This document shows positions 33,449-42,520 of a DNA stretch of 44,343 nt, piece after piece (the first letter of the stretch is position 1; every line of letters starts with the position of its first letter). The notes beneath the pieces were generated by a model that was not told the DNA's origin, made no database searches, and saw nothing but the letters and a program-made list of their open reading frames with translations. A program made the position numbers and the translations under genes. This DNA comes from Bacteroidales bacterium (GTDB taxonomy: Bacteria > Bacteroidota > Bacteroidia > Bacteroidales > UBA932): contig SUYR01000018.1 in the NCBI GenBank assembly GCA_015060335.1, positions 1-44,343 of the forward strand, given 5' to 3'.

Positions 33449-36400
33449 TTAGAGGTCGAAACGAAGTCCGATATTGAATATTCTCTGGAGAGGATAAGGG
33501 AGGGTACCGGAACCGGCTGACTCAGGATCGCGGTCCTTAAGCCACATCTTGTCCCATACTGCCAGATTCTGTCCGTTCAGATATATTCGTGCACTGCTGA
33601 TCTTGATCTTCTGGAGAAGATGAGACGGAATAGTGTAACCTATCTCTACGTTTCTGAGCTTGAGATAATCGGTCGACATAAGGTTCCAGTCACTCACCAC
33701 ATTATTGTTTGCAGAAGTGTGGGCTATAGGAAGAAGAGCATCCTTCTTGTTTTCTGTCCACCTCTGAAGGTTGATGATACTGCTGTCGTATGTCCACAGA
33801 CGTGCACTTCCACCTGTCGCTCCGCTGAACATGAGGCTGAAGTCGAAACCCTTCCAATTGACACCGAGTGAAACACCTCCTGTGAAGGTAGGAACTGAGA
33901 AACACTTGATTGGAACACGGTCATCCACGTCCACGGTTCCGTCCTTATTAGTATCCTGATATTTCACATCACCTGGAATCACAGCCGCACCAAGATTCTG
34001 CTTAGGACTATTGTCTATGTCATTCTGGTCTTTGAAATAACCGAGAGACTTGTAACCAAGGCTGTAACCAATCTCATATCCCCTGAGGTCCTGATAAGCA
34101 AACTTAGGTGTAGGCTCATCGTTCTCAAGCACCTTGTTCTTTGCATAAGTCACCTGAATATTTGTAAAGAACGAGAAATCTCTGCCTATCTGCTTATGGA
34201 TACGAAGCTCTGCTTCGAGACCTTGGTTGAGAACCTTTCCTGAGTTACGAGGGGCAACATTTGTAATACCCACATAGTCCGGAACTCGGCCTGCTGCTGT
34301 AAGGATATTGTCACGTTTTTCGTAGAAATAGTCGAATGTAAGGTTGACTGCATTGTTATGGAAGAGAGACAGGTCGAATCCGATGTTTGCCTTCTTTGCC
34401 TTTTCCCATGTCACATACTCATTTCCGACACGGATCTCATTATGACCACCTGTCGCAATACTACCGCTGTTCGTCGTACCGAAGTAATATCCGCTATGGA
34501 AGATATTGCTGTTACCGTCGACCCATACTCCACCCGGGCCGAACTCAGTGATATAGAGGAATCGGTCGCCACCGATCTGATCATTACCTACTGTACCGTA
34601 CGATCCACGAATCTTGAGAATCTTGAGCCAATCCGGAGAATTGAGCCAAGGCTCGTCGCTGAGTACCCAACCAGCCGAGAATGACGGGAATACTCCATAG
34701 CGCTTGCCCGGAGGGAAGTTTTCCGATCCGTTATATCCGAGGTTGAACTCAACGAAATATCTTTGTGCATAGTTATATGCAGCACGTGCGCTGACTCCCT
34801 GATAAGCGTAGAGATATTCCTGATATTGCAGGTTCTTAAGAGTTCTGTTGCCGAGAAGCTGCGCGTTGACTTGATGCTTGCCGAATGTCTTGTCATAATT
34901 CAGACGCACATCATAATATGTATAGCGTTCAACATATGAACTTGTACTGGCAGCAAGACGTCCCTTTGTCGTATAATCCTGATATACAGGATTGCCGTCC
35001 TTGTCAAGACCTCTGTACCAGAACTGCTCGAAGCTCTGTCTCCAGTGACGGTTCAGGTTACTTGTATTCTCGAAACTGAGATATCCCTGGATTGTAAGAC
35101 CTTCTGTAATGAAATCCAGATCATATTTAGCAGAAATGGTTCCGTACATCACATTTGACTGCTGTGTATAGTAACCGCTCTGAGTTATGACACCGTAAGG
35201 GTTGTTCTGATACGGAATTTCAAGCGCACTACCTGCCGCAAGTGTTCCGTCCGGGTTGAATATATTCTGAGAGCCCGGCTTTCTTGTTGTGATTACCTGG
35301 AATACATATGGGAAGCTTTCACTTGGTCCCACTCTTGTCTCCAGACGTCCTGCGAGGTCGATTCTGACATGGAGCCTCTTTGTTGCCTGAACGTCAACAT
35401 TCGAGCGGAAATTATATCTGTCATATTTAGAGTTCACTCCATAGTTCTTACGGAAGACATCCTCATGATTAAGGAGCGTACCCTGATTGATATAGCTACC
35501 GGAAATGAAGTAGTTTACCCTGTGATCCTTGCCGGCAGATCCTGAAATGTTGATATTGTACTGCTGCTGCCATGAATGATCCTTGAGAACAACGTCAAAC
35601 CAGTTTGTACTTGGATAATTATACGGATCCGATCCGCTCTTGATGATATCAAGGACTTCATCAGTATATCTGAGAGGCTGACCGTCATTATAGTCGGTTG
35701 CTCTCTGATAAAGAGCCTGCTGATAAGAGTTCATTGTCTCAGGCAGACGGATAGGCTGCTGAAGAGCCTGCTGCACGGTGAAGGAAATCTTTGGTCTTGC
35801 ATTTCCACCACCTCGTCTTGTACTTACGACAACGACACCGTTAGCACCCTGGATACCATACAGAGAAGATGATGACGCATCCTTAAGGATAGTGATCGAC
35901 TCGATCTCGTTAGGGTCGAGCATATCAAAGTCAGCCTTGTTACGAGGAAGACCGTCGATAACTACGAGCGGAGCGCTTGATCCGTAAGTACCGAGTCCGC
36001 GGATATAGAGAGCAGAAGCATCCGCACCCGGCTCTCCTGAAGACTGTACTGTGATAAGTCCCGGAAGCTTTCCTGCAAGAGCATTGGAGATATTAGCCAC
36101 CGGACTCTGAACGAGTTCTTTTGTCTGAATTGTGGAAACTGCTCCTGTTATGGACCTCTTTGTCTGGCGGTTGTTCATACCGACCACCACGACTTCGTCA
36201 AGAAATTCGGCCGAATCCTGCAGTACGACTGCATAATGAGACATCTTGCCGACTTTCACAACTGCATCCTGATATCCCAGACATGCAATTACGATTTCTG
36301 ATCCTTCCGGAACTGTTAGAGAGAATTTTCCATCAATATCGGTGATGACACCGTTTGATGTCTTGTCCTGGATGACAGAGGCTCCGATGACAGGCTCTCC

Positions 36401-36547
36401 GTTTGCATCCTTTACAATACCTGTAATGACCCTCTCAGACTGGCTGGAAACAACTTCAGAGGCATTTAGAATACCCCCCCCATTAAATAAGATTCCGAGT
36501 CCGAACAAAGAGGTAAGGCACATAGTGATTAAATGTGTTTTCCTCAT
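33449..36547 (-). CDS. SusC/RagA-like TonB-linked outer-membrane transporter
   Basis: 1032 residues. The N-terminal signal region is unusual (MRKTHLITMCLTSLFGLGIL, then FNGGGILNASEVV) and contains a G8 tract at codons 23-25. A CarboxypepD_reg-like domain (about 40-115: ITGIVKDANGEPVIGASVIQ) is followed by LDEVVVVGM and the plug (YIRGLGTYGSSAPLVVIDGL, LKDASSSSLYGIQGANGVVV). The 22-strand barrel ends RIFNIGLRFDL. First gene of the seven-gene PUL; a -7 promoter element lies about 65 bases upstream. Confidence 0.97.
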   Translation of the reverse strand: MRKTHLITMCLTSLFGLGILFNGGGILNASEVVSSQSERVITGIVKDANGEPVIGASVIQDKTSNGVITDIDGKFSLTVPEGSEIVIACLGYQDAVVKVGKMSHYAVVLQDSAEFLDEVVVVGMNNRQTKRSITGAVSTIQTKELVQSPVANISNALAGKLPGLITVQSSGEPGADASALYIRGLGTYGSSAPLVVIDGLPRNKADFDMLDPNEIESITILKDASSSSLYGIQGANGVVVVSTRRGGGNARPKISFTVQQALQQPIRLPETMNSYQQALYQRATDYNDGQPLRYTDEVLDIIKSGSDPYNYPSTNWFDVVLKDHSWQQQYNINISGSAGKDHRVNYFISGSYINQGTLLNHEDVFRKNYGVNSKYDRYNFRSNVDVQATKRLHVRIDLAGRLETRVGPSESFPYVFQVITTRKPGSQNIFNPDGTLAAGSALEIPYQNNPYGVITQSGYYTQQSNVMYGTISAKYDLDFITEGLTIQGYLSFENTSNLNRHWRQSFEQFWYRGLDKDGNPVYQDYTTKGRLAASTSSYVERYTYYDVRLNYDKTFGKHQVNAQLLGNRTLKNLQYQEYLYAYQGVSARAAYNYAQRYFVEFNLGYNGSENFPPGKRYGVFPSFSAGWVLSDEPWLNSPDWLKILKIRGSYGTVGNDQIGGDRFLYITEFGPGGVWVDGNSNIFHSGYYFGTTNSGSIATGGHNEIRVGNEYVTWEKAKKANIGFDLSLFHNNAVNLTFDYFYEKRDNILTAAGRVPDYVGITNVAPRNSGKVLNQGLEAELRIHKQIGRDFSFFTNIQVTYAKNKVLENDEPTPKFAYQDLRGYEIGYSLGYKSLGYFKDQNDIDNSPKQNLGAAVIPGDVKYQDTNKDGTVDVDDRVPIKCFSVPTFTGGVSLGVNWKGFDFSLMFSGATGGSARLWTYDSSIINLQRWTENKKDALLPIAHTSANNNVVSDWNLMSTDYLKLRNVEIGYTIPSHLLQKIKISSARIYLNGQNLAVWDKMWLKDRDPESAGSGTLPYPLQRIFNIGLRFDL
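36474..36481 (-). repeat. G8 homopolymer tract in the susC signal-peptide region
   Basis: Eight G on the coding strand encode Gly23-Gly24-Gly25. A one-base change would shift the frame inside the signal region and silence the transporter. Confidence 0.6.
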
Positions 36548-36611
36548 GACAGATGGGGTTAGTGTTAATTTTAATTATTTGTTAGTGTATGGTTATTACG
36601 TATTGGTTTTA

Positions 36612-36619
36612 CAAAGATA
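36612..36619 (-). promoter_or_regulatory. -7 promoter element of the PUL operon
   Basis: TATCTTTG on the minus strand matches TAnnTTTG. No TTTG is found at the usual -33 distance, so an activator or alternative sigma factor may be needed. Predicted leader about 60 bases. Confidence 0.45.
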
Positions 36620-36694
36620 ATTTATTTTTCAAATAATGAGGATATTCTTAAATATTTTTAATACACTTTTCTGCATTTAATACCTATAAAACGC

Positions 36695-36733
36695 GAACGT
36701 GGTCGAGAATGAGAGGATTCCACGACCACGTTC
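36695..36733 (-). terminator. Intrinsic terminator after the lptF/lptG-type gene
   Basis: GAACGTGGTCG (36695-36705) and CGACCACGTTC (36723-36733) form a perfect 11-bp stem; GAAT/ATTC can extend it inside the loop. On the minus strand GCGTTTTATAG follows. It lies 18 bases beyond the stop codon at 36752. Confidence 0.7.
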
Positions 36734-36751
36734 ATATGTATCATTTTGCCA

Positions 36752-37849
36752 CTACTTCGGCGCAATTCTATACAGAAAGACTGCTATTATTGCAAAGACC
36801 ACATTAGGCAGCCAGAGGGCTATTGCAGGTGGGAGTGCGCCGGTATGGACGAACATCTGACTGAATCGCAGGAAAAGGATGTAAGTGAAAGCCAGGGCAA
36901 TACCGATACCTATATTCCATCCGATACCGCCTCTTCGCTTCTTGGACGAGAGTGCCACACCCATGATGGTAAGTATGAAGGCCGAGAACGGGAGAGCGAA
37001 ACGGGTATTCTTTTCAATCAGGGCAAATTTGACATTTGCATCACCTCGCATCTGCTGGATCTCGATAAGTTCGTTAAGTTCCCTGTAGTTCAGAGTCTCC
37101 ACCGTATTTTCCGTAAGATAGAAATCCTTGACAGTGAGAGGTATGATGGTATCTATCTGTTTGCCACTACGTACACGGTCGGTAAGGTCGTCATTATATT
37201 CCCTGATAAAGTACTTCTTCAGTCTCCATGCTCCTGTAGTGGTATCATATACAGCCGACTCTGCCGAGATCTTCGATACAAGCCTGTCATCTTCGATCTT
37301 CTCGAGAGTGAAACGGTAAGCTGTGCTGTTCCACGAGCTGAATGATTCCGCAAATACATATTCACCTGGTGCGATCTGATAATGCACATTCCTGCCCACA
37401 CCCTTGAAGCGTTGCTTTATATACTGGTTTTCAAACTCCAGACGCGTCTTGTTGGCATCGGGTATGATGAACAGGTTCAGGCACAAGGAGAAAATGGCGA
37501 TCAATGTCGCGGAAAATATGTACGGGACCATCATCCTATGGAAACTGATTCCGCAGGAGAGGATTGCAACGATCTCAGTATCCGCCGCCATCTTGGATGT
37601 GAAGAATATTACCGTAATGAACACGAACAGTGGGCTGAACATATTCATGAAGTAAGGCACAAAATTGACGTAATAGTCAAATACGATAGCCCTGAGCGGT
37701 GCTTCCTTGCTCACAAAGTCATCAATCTTCTCACTGATATCGAAGATGATGACGATGCCGATGATAAGCAGCAACGCCACAAAGAATGTCGTTATGAATT
37801 TCTTGACGATATAGACGTCAAGCCTTCTTGGTCTGAGATCAAACTCCAT
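36752..37849 (-). CDS. LptF/LptG-family permease (unfused)
   Basis: 365 residues. Six membrane helices in the LptF/G order: about 14-36, 58-80 and 104-126, then a periplasmic domain of about 150 residues, then 272-292, 303-322 and 333-360. Conserved ADTEIVAILSCGISFHRM occurs near 88-105. With LptB it should extract lipopolysaccharide from the inner membrane. Six bases after tgt, an arrangement common in Bacteroidales. The window also holds the fused paralogue at 17900, so together they could supply the two different permease subunits; which is LptF and which LptG cannot be told from sequence reading alone. Confidence 0.92.
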   Translation of the reverse strand: MEFDLRPRRLDVYIVKKFITTFFVALLLIIGIVIIFDISEKIDDFVSKEAPLRAIVFDYYVNFVPYFMNMFSPLFVFITVIFFTSKMAADTEIVAILSCGISFHRMMVPYIFSATLIAIFSLCLNLFIIPDANKTRLEFENQYIKQRFKGVGRNVHYQIAPGEYVFAESFSSWNSTAYRFTLEKIEDDRLVSKISAESAVYDTTTGAWRLKKYFIREYNDDLTDRVRSGKQIDTIIPLTVKDFYLTENTVETLNYRELNELIEIQQMRGDANVKFALIEKNTRFALPFSAFILTIMGVALSSKKRRGGIGWNIGIGIALAFTYILFLRFSQMFVHTGALPPAIALWLPNVVFAIIAVFLYRIAPK

Positions 37850-37855
37850 GTTCTT

Positions 37856-38986
37856 CTAAAGTCTTGTCGTTATCCTGCGTACTGTCTCGTCCTTCCAAGC
37901 CTTGAAATCCCCAGCCTTGATATGTTTTCTGGCTTCACGGACCAGATCAAGATAGAATGCAAGGTTATGTTCGCTGGCTATCTGTCCTGCGAAGATTTCA
38001 CCCGCCACAAACAGATGTCTCAGATATGCCTTCGTATATGTATGGTCAACGAAAGATGTACCTTTAGGATCGAGTGGGGAGAAGTCATCCGCCCACTTCT
38101 TGTTCTTCATGTTCATTATGCCGTCCCAGGTGAAGAGCATTCCGTTGCGGCCGTTTCTTGTAGGCATCACGCAGTCGAACATGTCCACTCCCCTTGCGAT
38201 TCCTTCAAGAATATTTGCAGGAGTACCTACACCCATGAGATAACGCGGCTTGTCCTCCGGCAGGATCGGGCATACGACCTCCAGCATCTCGTACATCTTC
38301 TCTGTTGGCTCACCCACTGCAAGACCACCGATCGCATATCCCTCACGGTCGAGCGCAGCAGCATGTTCAACCGCCTCACGACGAAGATCCGGATACACAC
38401 AGCCCTGAACTATAGGGAAAAGCGCCTGGGAATATCCGTACAGAGGGTCTGTAACATCGAAATGCTTCACGCATCTTTCCAGCCATTTCTGAGTAAGCTT
38501 GAGAGATTTCTTTGCATATTCGAATGTGGCATCTCCCGGACAGCATTCATCCAGAGCCATTACGATATCTGCTCCGATGATGCGCTGGGTGTCCATATTG
38601 TTCTCCGGAGTGAACATATGCTTGGAGCCGTCAATATGAGAGCGGAAAATGCAGCCGTCCTCTGTCAGCTTGCGTATAGGGCTCAGCGAGAATACCTGGA
38701 ATCCGCCGCTGTCTGTAAGTATAGGCCTGTCCCATGACTCGAACTTATGAAGTCCTCCCGCAGCCTTGAGTACATCAAGTCCCGGTCTGAGATAGAGATG
38801 ATATGTATTGCCGAGAATGATCTCTGCCTTGATATCGTCCTTCAAGTCCTTATGATATATTCCCTTTACCGAGCCTACGGTACCTACAGGCATGAAGATC
38901 GGCGTCTCGATCTGTCCGTGATCGGTAGTTATCACACCGCAACGAGCAGCAGACTGGGGGTCATTATGTGTTCTTACAAATTTCAT
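37856..38986 (-). CDS. tgt: tRNA-guanine(34) transglycosylase
   Basis: 376 residues from the ATG at 38986, giving the family start MKFVRTHNDP; an upstream in-frame ATG at 39016 lies beyond the promoter element and is not used. The catalytic acids are present: Asp92 in LTDSGGFQVFS and Asp271 in FDCVMPTRNGRNG. GGLAVGEPTEKMYEML and GVGTPANILEGI are also conserved. The zinc-binding CxCxxC of the classical enzyme is missing: the positions read Gly309, Ser311, Asp314 (DPKGTSFVDHTYTKAY), while the fourth ligand His340 remains. The enzyme exchanges guanine 34 for the queuosine precursor in GUN-anticodon tRNAs. Confidence 0.96.
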   Translation of the reverse strand: MKFVRTHNDPQSAARCGVITTDHGQIETPIFMPVGTVGSVKGIYHKDLKDDIKAEIILGNTYHLYLRPGLDVLKAAGGLHKFESWDRPILTDSGGFQVFSLSPIRKLTEDGCIFRSHIDGSKHMFTPENNMDTQRIIGADIVMALDECCPGDATFEYAKKSLKLTQKWLERCVKHFDVTDPLYGYSQALFPIVQGCVYPDLRREAVEHAAALDREGYAIGGLAVGEPTEKMYEMLEVVCPILPEDKPRYLMGVGTPANILEGIARGVDMFDCVMPTRNGRNGMLFTWDGIMNMKNKKWADDFSPLDPKGTSFVDHTYTKAYLRHLFVAGEIFAGQIASEHNLAFYLDLVREARKHIKAGDFKAWKDETVRRITTRL

Positions 38987-39002
38987 TCGGATTATTTCAA
39001 CC

Positions 39003-39044
39003 CACAAAGATAGCAACTTTTAGTCAAATTACATTATCTTTGTG
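39003..39044. promoter_or_regulatory. Divergent promoters of tgt and the nucleoside-type transporter
   Basis: CACAAAGATA (39003-39012) and TATCTTTGTG (39035-39044) form a perfect 10-bp inverted repeat 22 bases apart. Each arm contains a TAnnTTTG -7 box facing outward (TATCTTTG). No clear TTTG -33 boxes are present. The two transcripts would start about 45 bases apart, so the polymerases compete for the same site. Confidence 0.6.
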
Positions 39045-39072
39045 TGGCACATACATCAATAATTACTAAGCC

Positions 39073-40356
39073 ATGAATAAATCTATCAGACTCAGGCTCA
39101 TAATAATGAATATCATTCAATGGGCAATATGGGGTTCTTATCTCACTTCAATGGGAAGCTATCTTGCTTCCGTCGGACTTGCAACCAGAATCGGTATATT
39201 CTATGCAATGCAGGGTATCGTGTCCATATTCATGCCTACCCTCATTGGAATTATTGCAGACAGGTTCGTACCTGCACAGAAGTTGCTGGGACTGTGTCAG
39301 GGAATCGCAGGTGCAGCAATGTTGGGTGCCGGATTTTACGGAATGTCAGTCGGAAACGACATCTCATTCGGAGTTCTCTTCGGAATGTATGCAATAAGTG
39401 TCGCATTCTATATGCCGACTATCGCGCTATCCAACTCTGTGGCGTACAAGATTCTTGAATCCAATGGATACGATTCGGTAAAGGCCTTCCCTCCAATACG
39501 GGTCTTCGGAACTATCGGTTTCATTGCAGCCATGCTGTTTGTGAACTTCATGACTGACGGCAACGGAGTACAGTTCCAGCACTCATATTATCAGTACATT
39601 GTATCAGGAACGCTTGGACTCATCATGTTCATCTACTGTTTCACCCTTCCGAACTGCCCATGCAGCACTGATGACACAAAGGACCATTCTCTCGCAGAGA
39701 GATTCGGTCTCAAGGCATTTTCTCTTTTCAAGGACAGGCAGATGGCTATTTTCTTCATATTTTCAATGCTCCTTGGAGTGGCCTTGCAGATCACTAACGG
39801 CTTCGCAAATCCATTCATATCCCATTTCAAGGAAGTTCCTGAATTTGCACAGACCTGGGGAGCAAGGAATGCCAACGCCCTCATTTCCATTTCCCAGATA
39901 TCTGAAACTCTCGGAATTCTGCTTATTCCTGCAGCAATGAAACTGTTTGGAATAAAGAGAGTCATGCTCATAGCCATGTTTGCATGGGTGTTGCGTTTCG
40001 GACTTTTCGGCTTAGGAGACCCGGGTTCAGGAGTATGGATGCTCATCCTGTCTATGATTGTATATGGAGTAGCTTTCGACTTCTTCAACATTTCCGGTTC
40101 TCTTTATGTAAACATGAGAACCACCTCAAAGATACAGAGCAGCGCCCAAGGAATGTTCATGCTTATGACAAACGGTATTGGTGCTACAGTCGGAACATTG
40201 TCGGCACAAGCTGTAGTCAACCATTTCGTTTACAATGCAGCCGAGCCGAACTGGAGCGCAGCGTGGTACGTCTTTGCAGGCTACGCAATGGTGGTCGCCC
40301 TCCTGTTCATGCTGCTTTTCAAGGAACCGAAAGATATCAGTAAGAAAATCGCATAA
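39073..40356 (+). CDS. Nucleoside permease-like MFS transporter (NupG/XapB type)
   Basis: 427 residues with about twelve membrane helices. The N-terminus (LRLIIMNIIQWAIWGSYLTS, then MGSYLASVG) and IFYAMQGIVSIFMPTLIGII match the nucleoside:H+ symporter branch (PF03825) of the major facilitator superfamily. Conserved NGIGATVGTL lies near the C-terminus. It probably imports nucleosides or a related base. Divergent from tgt with a shared promoter region, which makes a queuosine-precursor substrate conceivable but unproven. Ends in a strong terminator. Confidence 0.88.
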   Translation: MNKSIRLRLIIMNIIQWAIWGSYLTSMGSYLASVGLATRIGIFYAMQGIVSIFMPTLIGIIADRFVPAQKLLGLCQGIAGAAMLGAGFYGMSVGNDISFGVLFGMYAISVAFYMPTIALSNSVAYKILESNGYDSVKAFPPIRVFGTIGFIAAMLFVNFMTDGNGVQFQHSYYQYIVSGTLGLIMFIYCFTLPNCPCSTDDTKDHSLAERFGLKAFSLFKDRQMAIFFIFSMLLGVALQITNGFANPFISHFKEVPEFAQTWGARNANALISISQISETLGILLIPAAMKLFGIKRVMLIAMFAWVLRFGLFGLGDPGSGVWMLILSMIVYGVAFDFFNISGSLYVNMRTTSKIQSSAQGMFMLMTNGIGATVGTLSAQAVVNHFVYNAAEPNWSAAWYVFAGYAMVVALLFMLLFKEPKDISKKIA

Positions 40357-40398
40357 AAAAGGTCGCAGATGACATTACAGACATCTGCGACCTTTTTT
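40355..40398. terminator. Bidirectional intrinsic terminator
   Basis: A perfect 17-bp stem, AAAAAAGGTCGCAGATG (40355-40371) and CATCTGCGACCTTTTTT (40382-40398), with a 10-base loop. It serves the convergent transporter and M3 peptidase genes and begins at the transporter stop codon. Confidence 0.9.
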
Positions 40399-40413
40399 CA
40401 TATTCCCGAAAAT

Positions 40414-42501
40414 TTATTTTGTCAGTCCGAGTTTTTCCATAAGCGCCTCAGGCTGAGGATCATGTCCGCGGAAATTACGATAGATCACAGCCTCGTCCTC
40501 TACCCCACCCTTTTCAAGGATTTCCTTGCGGAATGCTGTAGAGACCTCAGTATTGAAGATACCCTTCTCCTTGAAGAGAGAGAAAGCATCTGCCTCAAGT
40601 ACTTCCGCCCATTTGTAAGAATAGTATCCGGCAGAGTATCCACCAGTGAAGATGTGAGAGAATGATGTCGAGAATCCTGTTCCCTCGACAGCTGGAAGTA
40701 CTGCATATGGAGCAAGTACGCTATGTTCAAAATCTATTGTGCTCTCTGAAGGCACCTCTGTGAGAGTATGCCAAGCCATATCGAGGTAGCCGAAATGGAG
40801 CTGGCGCACCTGCGCATATCCTGCCTGGAAATTCTTTGCAGCCACGATCTTGTCGATAAGTTCCATAGGAATAGGCTCACCTGTCTGATAATGCTTTGCA
40901 AATGTATTGAGATATTCAGGCTCGTATGCCCAGTTTTCCATGATCTGTGAAGGAAGCTCCACAAAATCACGAGACACACCTGTTCCTGTCATTGACGGAT
41001 AGCGTCCCTGAGCAAGAATACCATGCAGGGCATGTCCGAACTCATGAAGGAATGTAGTCAGCTCGCTGTGAGTGATAAGTGACGGCGCATCCGCTGTAGG
41101 CTTTGTAAAGTTCATCACGATATTGATGAAAGGTCTGTATTCAACACCGTTTCTGATGCTCTGTCCACGGAATTCTGTCATCCATGCACCACCTCTTTTG
41201 CTTGCACGTGGGAAGAAATCTGCATAAAGAAGAGCGAGATGGCTGCCATCTGCGTCCTTGACCTCATATACCTTCACTTCCTCATGGTAAACCGGAACAT
41301 CCTTGAGTTCATGGAACGTGATGCCGTACAGACGGGTAGCAAGGCCATAAACCGCATCAATACAGTTCTCAAGCTGGAAATATGGCTTGAGAAGCTCCTC
41401 GTTCAACGAATACTGCTCTTTCTGAAGACGCTCAGACCAGTATGAGAAATCCCACGGCATCAGCTTCTCAGTAAAACCGTTTGCCTTAGCATATTCCTGA
41501 ACCTCCTTTACATCCTTCTTTGCAAAAGGTAGTGACGGTTCAAGAAGATTCTTTATGAATTCATTGACAGTATTCCTGTCCTTTGCCATTCTTACCTCGA
41601 GAGCATAGTCGGCAAACGTCTCATAGCCGAGCATATTAGCCTTCCTGATTCTCAGATCGACAATCTTCTTGACGATTTCGCTGTTGTCCTGATCACCTAC
41701 AAGTGCCCTTGTATTGTACGCTGTCCACATCTGTCTGCGGAGCTCACGGTTCTCGCTGTATTTCATGAAAGGTCCGAAGCTCGGATATGCGAGGGTGAAA
41801 GCCCAACCCTCGAGTTCCTTCTCCTTAGCTGTCTCAGCTCCCATCGCCTTTACATACTCAGGAAGGCCTGCAAGGTCCGCTGAATCTGTAATATGGAGAG
41901 TGTATGCATTGGTAGCATCCAGAACGTTCTTGCTGAACTGAAGACTTGCAAGTGAAAGTTCCTCCTCGATCTTGCTGAAAGTTTCCTTATCCTCATCCGA
42001 AAGGTTCGCTCCGCCACGGACAAAACCCTTGTATGTATCTTCAAGAAGTTTCATCTGGTCCTGTTCGAGACCAAGTTCATTCCTTTTCTCATACACAGCC
42101 TTCACCCTCTCGAACAGAGGAGCATTCAGAGATGTATACATAGAGAATTCAGTCAGCATAGGCGACACCTTCTCTGCGATTTCCTGCATCTGGTCGTTGG
42201 TATGAGCCTCCATAAGGTTATAGAAGATGCCAGCCACCTTATTGAGCGTCTGTCCTGCATACTCCATAGCTTCAATTGTATTCTCGAATGTAGGCTCCTG
42301 CTCATTTGCAACTATAGCATCTATCTCTGCCTTTCCCTCTGCTATTCCAGCCTCAAAAGCAGGAAGATAATGTTCATTCTTGATCTTGTCAAACTCCGGA
42401 GCGCCAAACGGAGCCGACGACTCTGTCAGAAACGGATTCTTCATATTGCAACCTGTAATAACTGCAAGCACTGCGCCTGCAAAAATGATTCTTTTCTTCA
42501 T
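40414..42501 (-). CDS. M3-family metallopeptidase lipoprotein (dipeptidyl carboxypeptidase-like)
   Basis: 695 residues from the ATG at 42501, which gives a lipoprotein signal MKKRIIFAGAVLAVITGC (Cys18). An ATG nine codons upstream would spoil the signal. The zinc motif HEFGHALH begins at residue 486; the family glutamate is in ELPSQIMENW about 28 residues later, as in M3 oligopeptidases. The C-terminus has GGYSAGYYSYKWAEVLEADA, typical of Dcp. It should trim dipeptides from short peptides, probably in the periplasm or at the outer membrane. 19 bases after the zinc-ribbon gene. Confidence 0.94.
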   Translation of the reverse strand: MKKRIIFAGAVLAVITGCNMKNPFLTESSAPFGAPEFDKIKNEHYLPAFEAGIAEGKAEIDAIVANEQEPTFENTIEAMEYAGQTLNKVAGIFYNLMEAHTNDQMQEIAEKVSPMLTEFSMYTSLNAPLFERVKAVYEKRNELGLEQDQMKLLEDTYKGFVRGGANLSDEDKETFSKIEEELSLASLQFSKNVLDATNAYTLHITDSADLAGLPEYVKAMGAETAKEKELEGWAFTLAYPSFGPFMKYSENRELRRQMWTAYNTRALVGDQDNSEIVKKIVDLRIRKANMLGYETFADYALEVRMAKDRNTVNEFIKNLLEPSLPFAKKDVKEVQEYAKANGFTEKLMPWDFSYWSERLQKEQYSLNEELLKPYFQLENCIDAVYGLATRLYGITFHELKDVPVYHEEVKVYEVKDADGSHLALLYADFFPRASKRGGAWMTEFRGQSIRNGVEYRPFINIVMNFTKPTADAPSLITHSELTTFLHEFGHALHGILAQGRYPSMTGTGVSRDFVELPSQIMENWAYEPEYLNTFAKHYQTGEPIPMELIDKIVAAKNFQAGYAQVRQLHFGYLDMAWHTLTEVPSESTIDFEHSVLAPYAVLPAVEGTGFSTSFSHIFTGGYSAGYYSYKWAEVLEADAFSLFKEKGIFNTEVSTAFRKEILEKGGVEDEAVIYRNFRGHDPQPEALMEKLGLTK

Positions 42502-42520
42502 ATTATTATATATAAGTATT

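Noticed and set aside
36548..36751. TTTG at 10 bases from the -7 box upstream of the PUL susC as a -33 box
   Set aside because: Bacteroidota -33 and -7 boxes are 19-21 bases apart; this spacing is far too short, so only the -7 box is reported.
37382..38737. 451-codon plus-strand frame opposite lptF/lptG and tgt
   Set aside because: It is the antisense of two well-recognised genes; the translation shows no domain and odd His/Cys/Arg composition.
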